Of a DNA stretch of 64,000 bases, positions 8,516-17,315 are shown in pieces (the first letter of the stretch is position 1; each line of letters begins with the position of its first letter). Origin of the DNA: Alkaliphilus flagellatus (GTDB lineage Bacteria > Bacillota > Clostridia > Peptostreptococcales > Natronincolaceae). The stretch is from NCBI RefSeq assembly GCF_018919215.1, contig NZ_JAHLQK010000006.1, positions 62,001-126,000 of the forward strand, written 5' to 3'. A program made the position numbers and the translations under genes. Below the pieces are notes generated by a model. It was not told the DNA's origin. It made no database searches and saw nothing but the letters and a program-made list of their open reading frames with translations.

Positions 8516-9799
8516 ATGTTTATTGATAAAGCTAAAATATATTTAAAGGCAGGTAAAGGCGGAGATGGTGCTGTTGCCTTTAGAAGAGAAATCTATGTTC
8601 CAGCAGGTGGTCCTGCAGGTGGAGATGGTGGTAAAGGTGGAGATATTATATTTAAAGTTGATGAGGGCATGAGAACCTTAATGGACTTTAGATACCAGAA
8701 ACACTACACTGCAACCAATGGTGAAGACGGTAAGAATAAAAATATGTATGGTAAAGATGGAGAAGATCTAATACTTATGGTACCGCCTGGTACCATTGTT
8801 AGAGAAGAAAAAACTGGAGAAATTATTGCAGATTTAACTATAAACAATGATGAAGTAGTTGTAGCAAGAGGAGGAAAAGGTGGGAAGGGTAATAGCCACT
8901 TTAAAACAGCAGTTAGACAAGCGCCTAGGTTTGCTATAGGAGGAGAGCGTGGGCAAGAGTTTACAGTAATATTGGAGTTAAAGTTAATAGCGGATGTAGG
9001 ACTTGTAGGTTTTCCAAATGTAGGTAAATCCACGTTTTTATCTGTAGTAACTAGTGCAAAGCCTAAAATAGCTAATTATCATTTTACAACTCTTACACCT
9101 AATCTTGGGGTAGTTAGAACTAAATATGGGGATAGTTTTGTTTTAGCTGATATTCCAGGACTAATAGAAGGTGCACATGAAGGTACTGGATTAGGACATG
9201 AATTTTTAAGGCATGTTGAGCGTACAAAACTTCTTATTCATGTACTTGATGTAGCAGGGTTAGAAGGTAGAGATCCGCTAGAAGATTTTGAAAAGATTAA
9301 TCAAGAGCTTTATTTGTACAATGAAAAACTTGCAGAAAAGCCACAAGTTGTGGCAGCTAATAAGACTGATATTCCAGGTGCTGATATTAATTTTGAAAAA
9401 TTAAAATCTACTCTTAATGAACGTGGTATAGAAGCATTTCCTATTTCAGCGGCTACTAGCCAAGGTCTAGATGAGCTTTTAAACTATGTTTCTAAAAGAT
9501 TAAAAGAACTAGAGTTATTACAAGAAGAAACAGTTGTAGAAGAAGAAAAAGTCTATAGGTATCAAGAGACGGAGGATAAATATCACTTTACAGTTACTAA
9601 AGAGGATGATGTATATGTTGTAGAAGGTAGGTTTATTGAAAGACTAGTTAACTCTACTAATTTTGACGACATAGACTCTTTAAGCTATTTCCAAAAAGTA
9701 TTAAGAAATAGAGGAGTTATTGATAAATTAAAAGATGCAGGAGTTTCTGAAGGTGATTTAGTAAAAATGTATAGTGTTGAATTTGAGTATTTTGATTAG
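8516..9799 (+). CDS. obgE: Obg family GTPase (CgtA/ObgE)
   Basis: 427 aa ribosome-associated GTPase linked to 50S maturation, stress and, in Bacillus, sporulation onset. Domains: glycine-rich Obg fold (1-158), GTPase domain with GFPNVGKST (about 165-173) and DIPGLIEGA, and a C-terminal OCT domain (about 350-427). Expressed from its own promoter. Followed by a small Cys-rich gene and yhbY. Confidence 0.97.
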   Translation: MFIDKAKIYLKAGKGGDGAVAFRREIYVPAGGPAGGDGGKGGDIIFKVDEGMRTLMDFRYQKHYTATNGEDGKNKNMYGKDGEDLILMVPPGTIVREEKTGEIIADLTINNDEVVVARGGKGGKGNSHFKTAVRQAPRFAIGGERGQEFTVILELKLIADVGLVGFPNVGKSTFLSVVTSAKPKIANYHFTTLTPNLGVVRTKYGDSFVLADIPGLIEGAHEGTGLGHEFLRHVERTKLLIHVLDVAGLEGRDPLEDFEKINQELYLYNEKLAEKPQVVAANKTDIPGADINFEKLKSTLNERGIEAFPISAATSQGLDELLNYVSKRLKELELLQEETVVEEEKVYRYQETEDKYHFTVTKEDDVYVVEGRFIERLVNSTNFDDIDSLSYFQKVLRNRGVIDKLKDAGVSEGDLVKMYSVEFEYFD

Positions 9800-9821
9800 A
9801 GACGGGGGTCTATAGAGTAGT

Positions 9822-10004
9822 ATGAACTGTATAAACTGTGAAAATTGTAAACAAGGCATGACAACATACTTTTGTTTAGCTAAAAATGATTTTGTGATTA
9901 GCAATGATATCAAAGCAGTTGAAAAAGTTCGTTCTGGATGGAAGAAAGGTAATAAGGAATATGAGGTCCATCGCAGAAAAATAAAACAAGAAGTCGAAGT
10001 ATAA
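9822..10004 (+). CDS. Small Cys-rich protein
   Basis: 60 aa starting MNCINCENCKQGMTTYFCLAKN: four Cys in the first 18 residues (CxxCxxC...C), so probably binds a metal. The C-terminal half is basic. Family not recognised. It lies between obgE and yhbY with good ribosome-site spacing (GACGGGGGTC), so it is part of this operon. Confidence 0.65.
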   Translation: MNCINCENCKQGMTTYFCLAKNDFVISNDIKAVEKVRSGWKKGNKEYEVHRRKIKQEVEV

Positions 10005-10013
10005 AGGAGTAGA

Positions 10014-10313
10014 ATGATGCTAACAGGAAAACAAAGAAGTTATTTAAGGAGTATGGCTAATGGAATCAAGCCTATTACTCAAATAGGAAAATCTGGATTA
10101 ACAGATGCTTTTCTAGAACAACTAGATCTAGCTTTAGATGCAAGGGAGATTGTGAAAGTTACTATTTTGGAAACGAGCTTACTGGATACTAAGGATACAG
10201 CTAATGAAGTAGCACAGAGTGTAAGGGCCGAGTTTGTGCAAGCAATTGGAAATAAGTTTGTTATTTATCGTAAAAATCACAAAAATCCTAAAATAGAGTT
10301 ACCAAAAGGCTAG
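10014..10313 (+). CDS. yhbY: CRM-domain RNA-binding protein YhbY
   Basis: 99 aa, consisting of one CRM domain: MLTGKQRSYLRSMANGIKPITQIGKSGLT and GNKFVIYRKN near the end. YhbY associates with pre-50S ribosomal particles. The second codon is also ATG, so the start is uncertain by one residue. The 3' end of the gene forms part of a terminator. Confidence 0.92.
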   Translation: MMLTGKQRSYLRSMANGIKPITQIGKSGLTDAFLEQLDLALDAREIVKVTILETSLLDTKDTANEVAQSVRAEFVQAIGNKFVIYRKNHKNPKIELPKG

Positions 10314-10333
10314 TGCTTGTCACTGGCTTTTTT
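10305..10333 (+). terminator. Terminator overlapping the 3' end of yhbY
   Basis: AAAGGCTAGTG / CACTGGCTTTTTT stem with a 5-nt loop CTTGT, including one or two G-U pairs, then a T run. The stop codon lies in the 5' arm. Confidence 0.75.
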
Positions 10334-10368
10334 CTTAACCAATTAAATAATATAGGGAGAGTAATAAA

Positions 10369-11016
10369 TTGATTAAAGAGTCAAGTTTTAAACCCCAAAT
10401 TTTTAAAAAAAATAAAATAGGAATAATGGGAGGAACATTTGATCCGATTCACTTTGCTCATTTATTTATTGCTCAAACAGCTTTAGATAGACTTGAGTTA
10501 AATAAGATCATATTTATACCAACTGGAAAACCTCCACATAAACAAGAAAGGTTAATAACAGATAGCTATAATCGTATTGATATGTTAAATTTAGCAACTA
10601 AAAGTAATCCCAAATTCGAGATTTCGTCTATAGAAATAAATAGAGAGAAAACATCCTATACGATTGATACAATTAAAGAACTACAGCTGTATTATGGAAA
10701 GGATACAGATATTTATTTTATTACAGGAACTGATGCATTTATTGATATAGAGTCTTGGAAGGAATATAAAGAGCTTCTAAGTATAGCTAAGTTTATTGTT
10801 ATGACTAGGCAAGTATTAAACAGTGAATTATTAGATGAGAAGATTGAACTATTTATTAAGGAATATGGGGCTAATATTACTAAAATAGAAATACCAACTT
10901 TAGATATTTCATCAACAGATATTAGGAGAAGAATAAGAGAAGGAAATTCCATAAAATATCTATTGCCTGAAAGCGTAGAAAAGTATATATTAAAAAATAG
11001 GTTATATATTGATTAG
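10369..11016 (+). CDS. nadD: Nicotinate-nucleotide adenylyltransferase NadD
   Basis: 215 aa. Converts nicotinate mononucleotide and ATP to deamido-NAD. Contains GIMGGTFDPIHFAHL (nucleotidyltransferase GxFDPxHxGH motif, about residues 18-32) and ISSTDIRRRI near the C-terminus. Start is TTG, preceded by AGGGAGAG at good spacing; the N-terminus is about 15 residues longer than usual. The nadD-yqeK-LCP-rsfS order is conserved in Clostridia. Confidence 0.94.
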   Translation: MIKESSFKPQIFKKNKIGIMGGTFDPIHFAHLFIAQTALDRLELNKIIFIPTGKPPHKQERLITDSYNRIDMLNLATKSNPKFEISSIEINREKTSYTIDTIKELQLYYGKDTDIYFITGTDAFIDIESWKEYKELLSIAKFIVMTRQVLNSELLDEKIELFIKEYGANITKIEIPTLDISSTDIRRRIREGNSIKYLLPESVEKYILKNRLYID

Positions 11017-11028
11017 CGAGGTGTGATA

Positions 11029-11610
11029 GTGGGAGTACATACAATTGAAGAAATTCATCATAAATTAAGACAGAATGTATCTTCACATAGATACACACAT
11101 ACTTTAGGTGTAATAGATGCAGCTATTTATTTAGCAAAAAAATATGGTGAGAATGAAGAAGCTGCATATATGGCAGCATTATTACATGACTATGCTAAGG
11201 ATTTTTCAAAGGAACAATTGGAAGAATATATGCGTCAAAATAATTTAGAAGTTGATGAGATTATGGCTAATGCATACCAATTAATTCATGGAAAAGTCGC
11301 TGCACATATTGCTAAATATGAATTTAATATTTACGATGAAAATATATTAAATGCAATAGAGTATCATACAACTGGTAGAAGAAAAATGAGTAAATTAGAG
11401 AAAATTATTTACCTAGCGGATTTTATTGAGTTAGGCAGGAATTATATAGGAGTAGAGGAATTAAGAATGATTGCTGAGAAAGACTTAGATGCTGCAGTTT
11501 TACAGGCTATAAATAATACTATAAGTTACGTTTTATCTATGGGAGGTCTATTGCATACCAATACCGTTGAAGCCAGAAATTCATTATTGTATAGGGATAA
11601 ACAGCATTAG
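11029..11610 (+). CDS. yqeK: HD-domain phosphohydrolase YqeK (Ap4A hydrolase type)
   Basis: 193 aa HD-superfamily metal-dependent phosphohydrolase. Metal ligands: His in SSHRYTHTLGV, HD in LLHDYAKD, and later HGKVAAHI / EYHTTGR. YqeK proteins hydrolyse diadenosine tetraphosphate symmetrically. GTG start chosen for spacing from GCGAGGTG; another GTG is 6 nt earlier. Directly follows nadD. Confidence 0.9.
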   Translation: MGVHTIEEIHHKLRQNVSSHRYTHTLGVIDAAIYLAKKYGENEEAAYMAALLHDYAKDFSKEQLEEYMRQNNLEVDEIMANAYQLIHGKVAAHIAKYEFNIYDENILNAIEYHTTGRRKMSKLEKIIYLADFIELGRNYIGVEELRMIAEKDLDAAVLQAINNTISYVLSMGGLLHTNTVEARNSLLYRDKQH

Positions 11611-11651
11611 ATGACTTTTATTGATACAAAGTTAAATAGAAGAGGTGAATT

Positions 11652-12860
11652 ATGGGAAAAAGAAGAAAACAAAAGCGGAAAATTTTACCGATAATTATAA
11701 CTATTGCTATAGTACTACTTATTGGTAGTTTTATTAATATATATCGTGCAAATCCTTTTAATACTAATGATAATAACGGTGGATGGGGAAATCCACTGCA
11801 GTTACTTAGAGGTAAAAAGGAAAGAATTAATATACTTGTTTTTGGAGTAGATTCTTCAAAGAAACAAAAAAGTGATATATCCCGATCAGATAGTATTATG
11901 CTTGTTACTATAGATCCTAATAAGGAAAAGCCTACAATTATTTCAATCCCAAGAGATACTCGTGTTCAAATTCCTGGCAGAAAAAATTCAGATAAAATAA
12001 ATCATGCCCATGCCTATGGTGGGCCAGACCTGTTAGTAAAAACTGTGGAACAATTTCTTAATATAAGCATTAATTATTATGTGAGGATAAATTATAATGC
12101 AGTTATTGAGGTTGTAGATGCTTTGGGTGGTGTTGAAATTGATGTACCAATCAACATGAAGTATAGCGATCCATACGATAATCCCCCATTAAAGATAGAT
12201 ATTAAAAAGGGTTTACAAGTACTAGATGGCCAACAGGCAGTACATTTCATGCGTTTTAGAAAAGGATATGTTAATCAAGATTTAGGCAGAATAGAGGCAC
12301 AACAGCAATTTGTAAAGGCATTAGTAGATAAGGTGATTTCACCGACAACAATTTTGAAAATTCCTCAACTTGTAGATATTGCATACAAGAATGTTGAAAC
12401 TAATATACCAAAAAGTAAGATGCTTTCTTTAGGAGCTATGGCTTCTTCTATTAATGTTGATAATTTAAATAAAGTTACTTTGCATGGAGTTCCTAAAACA
12501 ATTAATGGAACATCTTATTATGTAGTGAATGATGAGGACATAATTGAACTAAAAAATACCTATTTAACAGATGAGCAAAGCAGTTCTTCTATAGTTACAG
12601 TGGAGATTTTAAATGGATGTGGAGTTACTGGTATTGCTGGACAATATGCAGATACAGTTAAAGAATATGGATTTGATGTTTCGCGAGTTGATAACTACGA
12701 AAAAAACACAATTGATGTATCTTTTATTGAATATGCAAAAGCTTATAAAAAAGAGGCCGAAAATATAAAATCTGAACTTGGTATTAATACATTGATTGAA
12801 AAAGATAATAATGATGAAGCGAATATACGAATTATTATAGGAAAAGACTTAGCTAGATAG
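11652..12860 (+). CDS. LCP (LytR-CpsA-Psr) family phosphotransferase
   Basis: 402 aa. LCP enzymes attach teichoic acid or other glycopolymers to peptidoglycan outside the membrane. One N-terminal membrane helix (about 12-30), then the LCP domain (about 60-215) with RSDSIMLVTIDP, SIPRDTRV and the Arg-rich VHFMRFRKGYVNQDLGRIEAQQ block, and a C-terminal LytR_C domain (about 310-400, VEILNGCGVTGIA). Same operon as yqeK; rsfS would normally follow, but a transporter intervenes. Confidence 0.92.
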   Translation: MGKRRKQKRKILPIIITIAIVLLIGSFINIYRANPFNTNDNNGGWGNPLQLLRGKKERINILVFGVDSSKKQKSDISRSDSIMLVTIDPNKEKPTIISIPRDTRVQIPGRKNSDKINHAHAYGGPDLLVKTVEQFLNISINYYVRINYNAVIEVVDALGGVEIDVPINMKYSDPYDNPPLKIDIKKGLQVLDGQQAVHFMRFRKGYVNQDLGRIEAQQQFVKALVDKVISPTTILKIPQLVDIAYKNVETNIPKSKMLSLGAMASSINVDNLNKVTLHGVPKTINGTSYYVVNDEDIIELKNTYLTDEQSSSSIVTVEILNGCGVTGIAGQYADTVKEYGFDVSRVDNYEKNTIDVSFIEYAKAYKKEAENIKSELGINTLIEKDNNDEANIRIIIGKDLAR

Positions 12861-12930
12861 TTAAGAGTTTCAAATATTCATTGAAAATATTTAATATTAA
12901 ACAATATAGTTATTGTTATTATACAAGTCT

Positions 12931-12966
12931 ATGGCTTCCTTTAAAACAAAAGGGAGTCATATCTTT
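12931..12966 (+). terminator. Terminator after the LCP gene
   Basis: ATGGCTTCCTTT / AAGGGAGTCAT inverted repeat with a short A-rich loop, followed by a modest T tract (ATCTTTC). Moderate quality. Confidence 0.55.
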
Positions 12967-13041
12967 CAATCTAGCAAATATATTATTACAGAAGCTTTTT
13001 AGAATGTATAGATATGTAAAATGCTAGGGAGGAACATTTCG

Positions 13042-14043
13042 ATGAATATTATTATTGTTTTTTTTATGTTTATTGTAAGTTTGGTAATTATAATTAAAGG
13101 GGGAGATTGGTTTGTAGAATCTGCGGTATGGGTAGCTAAGGCAACAGGAATTCCTAATGTGCTAATAGGAGCTACTATAGTAAGTGTTGCAACGACTCTT
13201 CCAGAATTATTAGTTTCTTCGATTGCCACATATAATGAATACTACGATATTGCTATAGGAAATGTTATTGGATCAACAATATGCAATATAGGATTGATAT
13301 TAGGATTAGTGGCAGTTTTAGCGCCTATTAAAATAGAAAGAAAAGGTTTTTTTATAAAAGGAAGCTTCATGTTATTTAGTGCTGCAGTTTTACTTTTTCT
13401 ATTAAAGGATACAATAATTACGAGAAAAGAAGGTAGTGTACTATTAATCTTATTAGCCATATATATCGTATTTAATATAATAGAGCTCAAAATTGAGTCG
13501 AAAAATCAATCTGTAACTAATAGATCTACTATAACAAAAAAGAATGAGGCTTTTAAAATCATAATTAAGTTTGTTGCTGGAGCCATATTAATTGTTATAG
13601 GTGCAAAAATATTAGTAGAAAGTGGTTCGGAGATAGCAAGATTTTTAAAAATACCAGAACAGGTTATCAGTCTAACTTTAATTGCTATTGGTACTTCTTT
13701 ACCTGAACTCATTACAGCTATTAGCTCAATGTTAAAAGGAGAACAAGGAATCTCTGTAGGTAATATTTTAGGAGCGAATATTCTGAACATGTTAATGGTA
13801 CTTGGAGTTTCTTCTAAAATAGGGAGCAAAGGAATTGTTACTAGCTATCAAAATATTATGCTAGGAACTAAAATTTATAATATTCCACAAACATTGTACC
13901 TAGATATGCCTATGTCTCTTTTAGTGATGTTGGTATTAGTCGCTGGAGGTTTATTTTCGAAAAAAATAGGAAGAGCATTAGGGCTATCATTGGTAGTCAG
14001 TTATATAATGTATTTAACTGTTTTAGCAAAACTTTTTATGTAA
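13042..14043 (+). CDS. Calcium/sodium antiporter (CaCA family, YrbG-like)
   Basis: 333 aa, about ten membrane helices in two inverted halves. Each half has the alpha-repeat signature: GATIVSVATTLPELLVS with GNVIGSTICNIGLILG in the first, and LTLIAIGTSLPELITA with GNILGANILNMLMVLG in the second. These residues form the cation sites. The start at 13042 follows GGGAGGAAC; an in-frame ATG 21 nt earlier overlaps no better site. It sits between the LCP gene and rsfS with terminators on its upstream side, so it looks like an inserted unit. Confidence 0.9.
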   Translation: MNIIIVFFMFIVSLVIIIKGGDWFVESAVWVAKATGIPNVLIGATIVSVATTLPELLVSSIATYNEYYDIAIGNVIGSTICNIGLILGLVAVLAPIKIERKGFFIKGSFMLFSAAVLLFLLKDTIITRKEGSVLLILLAIYIVFNIIELKIESKNQSVTNRSTITKKNEAFKIIIKFVAGAILIVIGAKILVESGSEIARFLKIPEQVISLTLIAIGTSLPELITAISSMLKGEQGISVGNILGANILNMLMVLGVSSKIGSKGIVTSYQNIMLGTKIYNIPQTLYLDMPMSLLVMLVLVAGGLFSKKIGRALGLSLVVSYIMYLTVLAKLFM

Positions 14044-14064
14044 TAGTAATATAGGAGGATTTAA

Positions 14065-14418
14065 ATGAAAAAACAACTAATGAGTATTATTTTGAAAATT
14101 ATGAGTAGTATAGACGATAAATTAGGAGAAAATTCAACAGTTTTAGATCTTAGCAACATTACATCAATATGTGATTATTTTGTTATAGCTAGTGCCTCAT
14201 CTTCAAGACAAGTAAAGGCAATAGTAGATGCGATTGAGGATAAATTATCAAATGAAGGTTTAACATTAACTCATAAAGAAGGTTATGAATCAGGAAGATG
14301 GGTATTATTAGATTATGGTGATATAGTGATACATATTTTTCATGAAGAAGATAGAGAGTTTTATAATTTAGATGGAATTTGGAAAGATGCAAATGAAGTA
14401 AATATTGACATCATCTAA
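14065..14418 (+). CDS. rsfS: Ribosome silencing factor RsfS
   Basis: 117 aa. Binds L14 and blocks subunit joining during starvation. Typical blocks: DLSNITSICDYFVIASASSSRQVKAI and the final WxLLDYGDIVIHIF..EDREFYNLDGIW. AGGAGG ribosome site. Normally adjacent to the yqeK/LCP genes. Confidence 0.95.
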   Translation: MKKQLMSIILKIMSSIDDKLGENSTVLDLSNITSICDYFVIASASSSRQVKAIVDAIEDKLSNEGLTLTHKEGYESGRWVLLDYGDIVIHIFHEEDREFYNLDGIWKDANEVNIDII

Positions 14419-14557
14419 ATATTAGAATAGAGTATATAATATACAATAAAAAGAGTTATTAATATTTCAATAAAAATTATCTTCAGAGATTTAAGAAAAT
14501 TTCAACACATGATGAAACTTAGATAATCTATATGAAGAAATAGTTATGGAGGAGATT

Positions 14558-15205
14558 ATGGAAAAAGAAATACATCCAATATTAAAAGGTATTATTCCTC
14601 TAATTGATGGTATAGCTGCAACCTTTGGGAAGAACTGTGAAGTAGTTCTACACGAGATAAATGGTTCTAAAAAATCTATTGTTGCAATACATAATGGACA
14701 TGTGACTGGTAGGTCCCTAGGAAGTCCAATGCTAGATATAGGAATAAAGGCATTAACTAAAGATGATAATGTAAGTGATATTTTAAATTATAGTAATAAA
14801 AGCTCTAATGGGCATATTTTAAAATCATCTACTATGTTTATTAAGGATGAAAATAATAATATTATTGGTTGTTTATGCATTAATATTGATATTTCACAGT
14901 TTGTAGTTGCACAAAAAGCATTAGAAGAATTAGTACACACTAACTTAGATGCAGAGGTAAGCCTAGAAGATACTGTTTCAAATAATATAAATGATGTTCT
15001 TACAAATATTGTAGCACAAACCTTAGAGGCTACAGGAAAACCTGTTGTTTATATGAATAAGGAAGAAAAGGTAAGTGTTGTGAAAAAACTAAATGATCAA
15101 GGTGCATTTTTAATTAAAGGAGCAATTGATTATGTTGCTAAAATTCTCTGTGTATCTAGATATACAGTATATAATTACCTTGATGAAATAAGAATAAATG
15201 AATAG
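14558..15205 (+). CDS. YheO-like PAS/HTH transcriptional regulator
   Basis: 215 aa. The N-terminal half (about 5-120) is a YheO-type PAS domain (FGKNCEVVLHEI, GHVTGRSLGSPM), and the C-terminal part (about 150-215) a helix-turn-helix (VVKKLNDQGAFLIKGAIDYVAKILCVSRYTVYNYL). E. coli relatives regulate amino-acid breakdown. Here it is directly upstream of ridA and the serine dehydratase genes, so control of serine use is a fair inference. Start 14558 follows GGAGGAG; an ATG 12 nt earlier overlaps that site. Confidence 0.8.
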   Translation: MEKEIHPILKGIIPLIDGIAATFGKNCEVVLHEINGSKKSIVAIHNGHVTGRSLGSPMLDIGIKALTKDDNVSDILNYSNKSSNGHILKSSTMFIKDENNNIIGCLCINIDISQFVVAQKALEELVHTNLDAEVSLEDTVSNNINDVLTNIVAQTLEATGKPVVYMNKEEKVSVVKKLNDQGAFLIKGAIDYVAKILCVSRYTVYNYLDEIRINE

Positions 15206-15217
15206 GGAGGAATACAA

Positions 15218-15598
15218 ATGATGGAAATGATAAATACTGATAAGGCACCAGCTGCAATTGGTCCTTATTCCCAAGGGGTAAGAGTGGATAATTTGCTTTT
15301 TATCTCTGGACAAATGCCACTAGACCCAAATACAATGGATATTGTACCTGGAACAATTAAAGAGCAGACAGCAAGAGTAATTGAAAATTTAAAGGCAATT
15401 TTAGAAGAAGCTGGACTTACCCTCAATAATGTAGTAAAAACTACAGTATTTATTAAAGATATGAATGATTTTGCTAATATCAATGAAGTATACGCTAGCT
15501 ATTTTACTGAAAATAAACCTGCTAGAGCATGTGTAGAGGTTGCTAGATTACCTAAAGATGTAGGTGTAGAAATAGAAGCTATTGCTGTAATTAAATAG
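15218..15598 (+). CDS. ridA: Reactive intermediate deaminase RidA
   Basis: 126 aa RidA/YjgF family. Hydrolyses 2-aminoacrylate-type enamine/imine intermediates. Conserved: [45 protein letters not shown] with the key Arg in PARAC. The neighbouring L-serine dehydratase makes aminoacrylate, so the pairing makes metabolic sense. The second codon is also ATG. Confidence 0.94.
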   Translation: MMEMINTDKAPAAIGPYSQGVRVDNLLFISGQMPLDPNTMDIVPGTIKEQTARVIENLKAILEEAGLTLNNVVKTTVFIKDMNDFANINEVYASYFTENKPARACVEVARLPKDVGVEIEAIAVIK

Positions 15599-15607
15599 TA
15601 AATTCAA

Positions 15608-15634
15608 AAGTGGTCATACATTGTATGACCACTT
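15608..15634. terminator. Strong inverted repeat after ridA
   Basis: AAGTGGTCATAC - ATT - GTATGACCACTT, a perfect 12-bp stem with a 3-nt loop. The tail is TAATTG rather than a T run, so it may be an attenuator or RNA-stabilising hairpin rather than a classical terminator. Confidence 0.6.
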
Positions 15635-15699
15635 AATTGTGTGGATATAATTTTGGATAAAAGAGGAAGTAAATTATATATTTGTTAGGGGAGAAAGAT

Positions 15700-16371
15700 A
15701 TGAAAGAGTTTAGTATATTTGATGTTGTAGGCCCAAATATGATAGGACCTTCTAGTTCGCATACTGCTGGTGCATGTAGAATAGGAAAGGCAGCCTATAA
15801 AATGGCAGGAGAAGATATTAAAAAGGTAACGTTTCTATTACATGGTTCTTTTGCAAAAACTTATCGTGGACATGGAACTGATAAGGCCTTGGTAGGCGGA
15901 ATATTAGGTTTTGATCCAGTTGATGAGCGAATAAAGTATTCCTTTGACTTAGCTAGAGAAAAAGGGATAGAATTTATATTTCAGGAAGCAGATTTAGGAG
16001 AAGTGCATTCTAATACTGTCAAAGTTATTGTTGAGAAAAATGACGGCGAAATAATAGAGCTAATGGGATCTTCGATTGGTGGAGGAAATATTGTAGTAAC
16101 AGAAATTAATGGTTTGGAAATAGAATTTACTGGAGAATATGATACATTGATTATTTCTCATGTAGACAAACCGGGGGTTATAGCAAAGGTTACTGCAGTT
16201 TTAGCACTTTATGATATTAATATTGCTTTTATGAGGGTATATCGTTATAGTAAAGGGCAAAACGCATTTATGATTATAGAAACTGACAATGAAATTAGTC
16301 CTGAAATAGTTTCTTACATTAAAAAGACAATACCAGAAGTTCCACAGGCTTATTTAGTGAATATAAAATAG
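15700..16371 (+). CDS. sdaAB: L-serine dehydratase, iron-sulfur type, beta subunit
   Basis: 223 aa. With SdaAA it deaminates L-serine to pyruvate using a [4Fe-4S] cluster. Begins SIFDVVGPNMIGPSSSHTAGACRIG; the C-terminal third (about 148-223) is an ACT domain (DTLIISHVDKPGVIAKVTAVL). The ATG is preceded by GGGGAGAAAG; an in-frame TTG lies 18 nt earlier. sdaAA follows after 21 nt. Confidence 0.95.
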   Translation: MKEFSIFDVVGPNMIGPSSSHTAGACRIGKAAYKMAGEDIKKVTFLLHGSFAKTYRGHGTDKALVGGILGFDPVDERIKYSFDLAREKGIEFIFQEADLGEVHSNTVKVIVEKNDGEIIELMGSSIGGGNIVVTEINGLEIEFTGEYDTLIISHVDKPGVIAKVTAVLALYDINIAFMRVYRYSKGQNAFMIIETDNEISPEIVSYIKKTIPEVPQAYLVNIK

Positions 16372-16392
16372 AATAAGGATAGGTGAAACTGA

Positions 16393-17268
16393 ATGAACTT
16401 TACAAATGGAAAAGAGCTACTGGATCTATGTAATAAACATAATAAAAGGATTTATGAAGTGATGCTAGCTAAGGAAGTAGAATTATCGGGGTTAAGTGAA
16501 GAAGAAATTCGTGGCAAAATGAGAGAAAGTCTAGAAATAATGAAATCAGCAGTTAATAGTGGACTTAATGAAGAAGTAAAGTCTCTAAGTGGATTAATAG
16601 GTGGAGAAGGTAAAAAGATTAAAAAAAGAAGAGATACTCATAAACCCGTATGTGGATTAGTTATGTCAAAGGCTATTAGTAGTGCTATGGCAGTACTTGA
16701 GGTAAATGCGGCAATGGGAAGAATTGTGGCTGCTCCTACAGCGGGATCATGTGGTATAATACCAGGAACCTTAATTACTATGCAGGAGGAATTTGGTTTA
16801 GAAGACGAAGATATAATTAATGCACTTATTACAGCAAGTGCCATCGGAATGATAATAACCAAAAATGCAACAGTAGCTGGTGCTGAAGGTGGTTGTCAGG
16901 CTGAAACTGGGTCAGCGGCTGGTATGGCAGCTGGAGCAGTTGTAGAGCTTATGGGTGGAACTCCAGAGGCAAGCTTGTCCGCTGCATCTATGTGTATTAA
17001 GAATATTTTAGGACTAGTTTGCGATCCGATAGCAGGACTTGTAGAAGTGCCTTGTCAGACGAGAAATGCAATGGGCGCAGCTAATGCTCTAATATGTGCA
17101 GAAATAGCATTGTCTGGAGTATCTAGTATTATTCCTTTTGATGAAGTTGTTGATACTATGTACAAAGTAGGTAGATCTATTCCTTTTGAATTAAGGGAGA
17201 CGGCTTTAGGAGGTTTAGCTGACACACCAACTGGTAGAAAAATACAAAAACAGGTATTAGGGGAATAG
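16393..17268 (+). CDS. sdaAA: L-serine dehydratase, iron-sulfur type, alpha subunit
   Basis: 291 aa catalytic subunit. Cluster-binding cysteines can be seen in AAPTAGSCGIIPG, ASMCIKNILGLVCDPIAGLVEVPCQTRN. Two-subunit clostridial form. Ends at a bidirectional terminator shared with the convergent dacF gene. Confidence 0.95.
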   Translation: MNFTNGKELLDLCNKHNKRIYEVMLAKEVELSGLSEEEIRGKMRESLEIMKSAVNSGLNEEVKSLSGLIGGEGKKIKKRRDTHKPVCGLVMSKAISSAMAVLEVNAAMGRIVAAPTAGSCGIIPGTLITMQEEFGLEDEDIINALITASAIGMIITKNATVAGAEGGCQAETGSAAGMAAGAVVELMGGTPEASLSAASMCIKNILGLVCDPIAGLVEVPCQTRNAMGAANALICAEIALSGVSSIIPFDEVVDTMYKVGRSIPFELRETALGGLADTPTGRKIQKQVLGE

Positions 17269-17272
17269 TGAT

Positions 17273-17315
17273 AAAACACCAAGGTATGAAAACTACATAC
17301 CTTGGTGTTTTATTT
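17273..17315. terminator. Bidirectional terminator between sdaAA and dacF
   Basis: AAAACACCAAGGTATG - 7 nt - CATACCTTGGTGTTTT, a perfect 16-bp stem with A and T tracts on both sides. It overlaps the last codons of the leftward gene. Confidence 0.9.
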
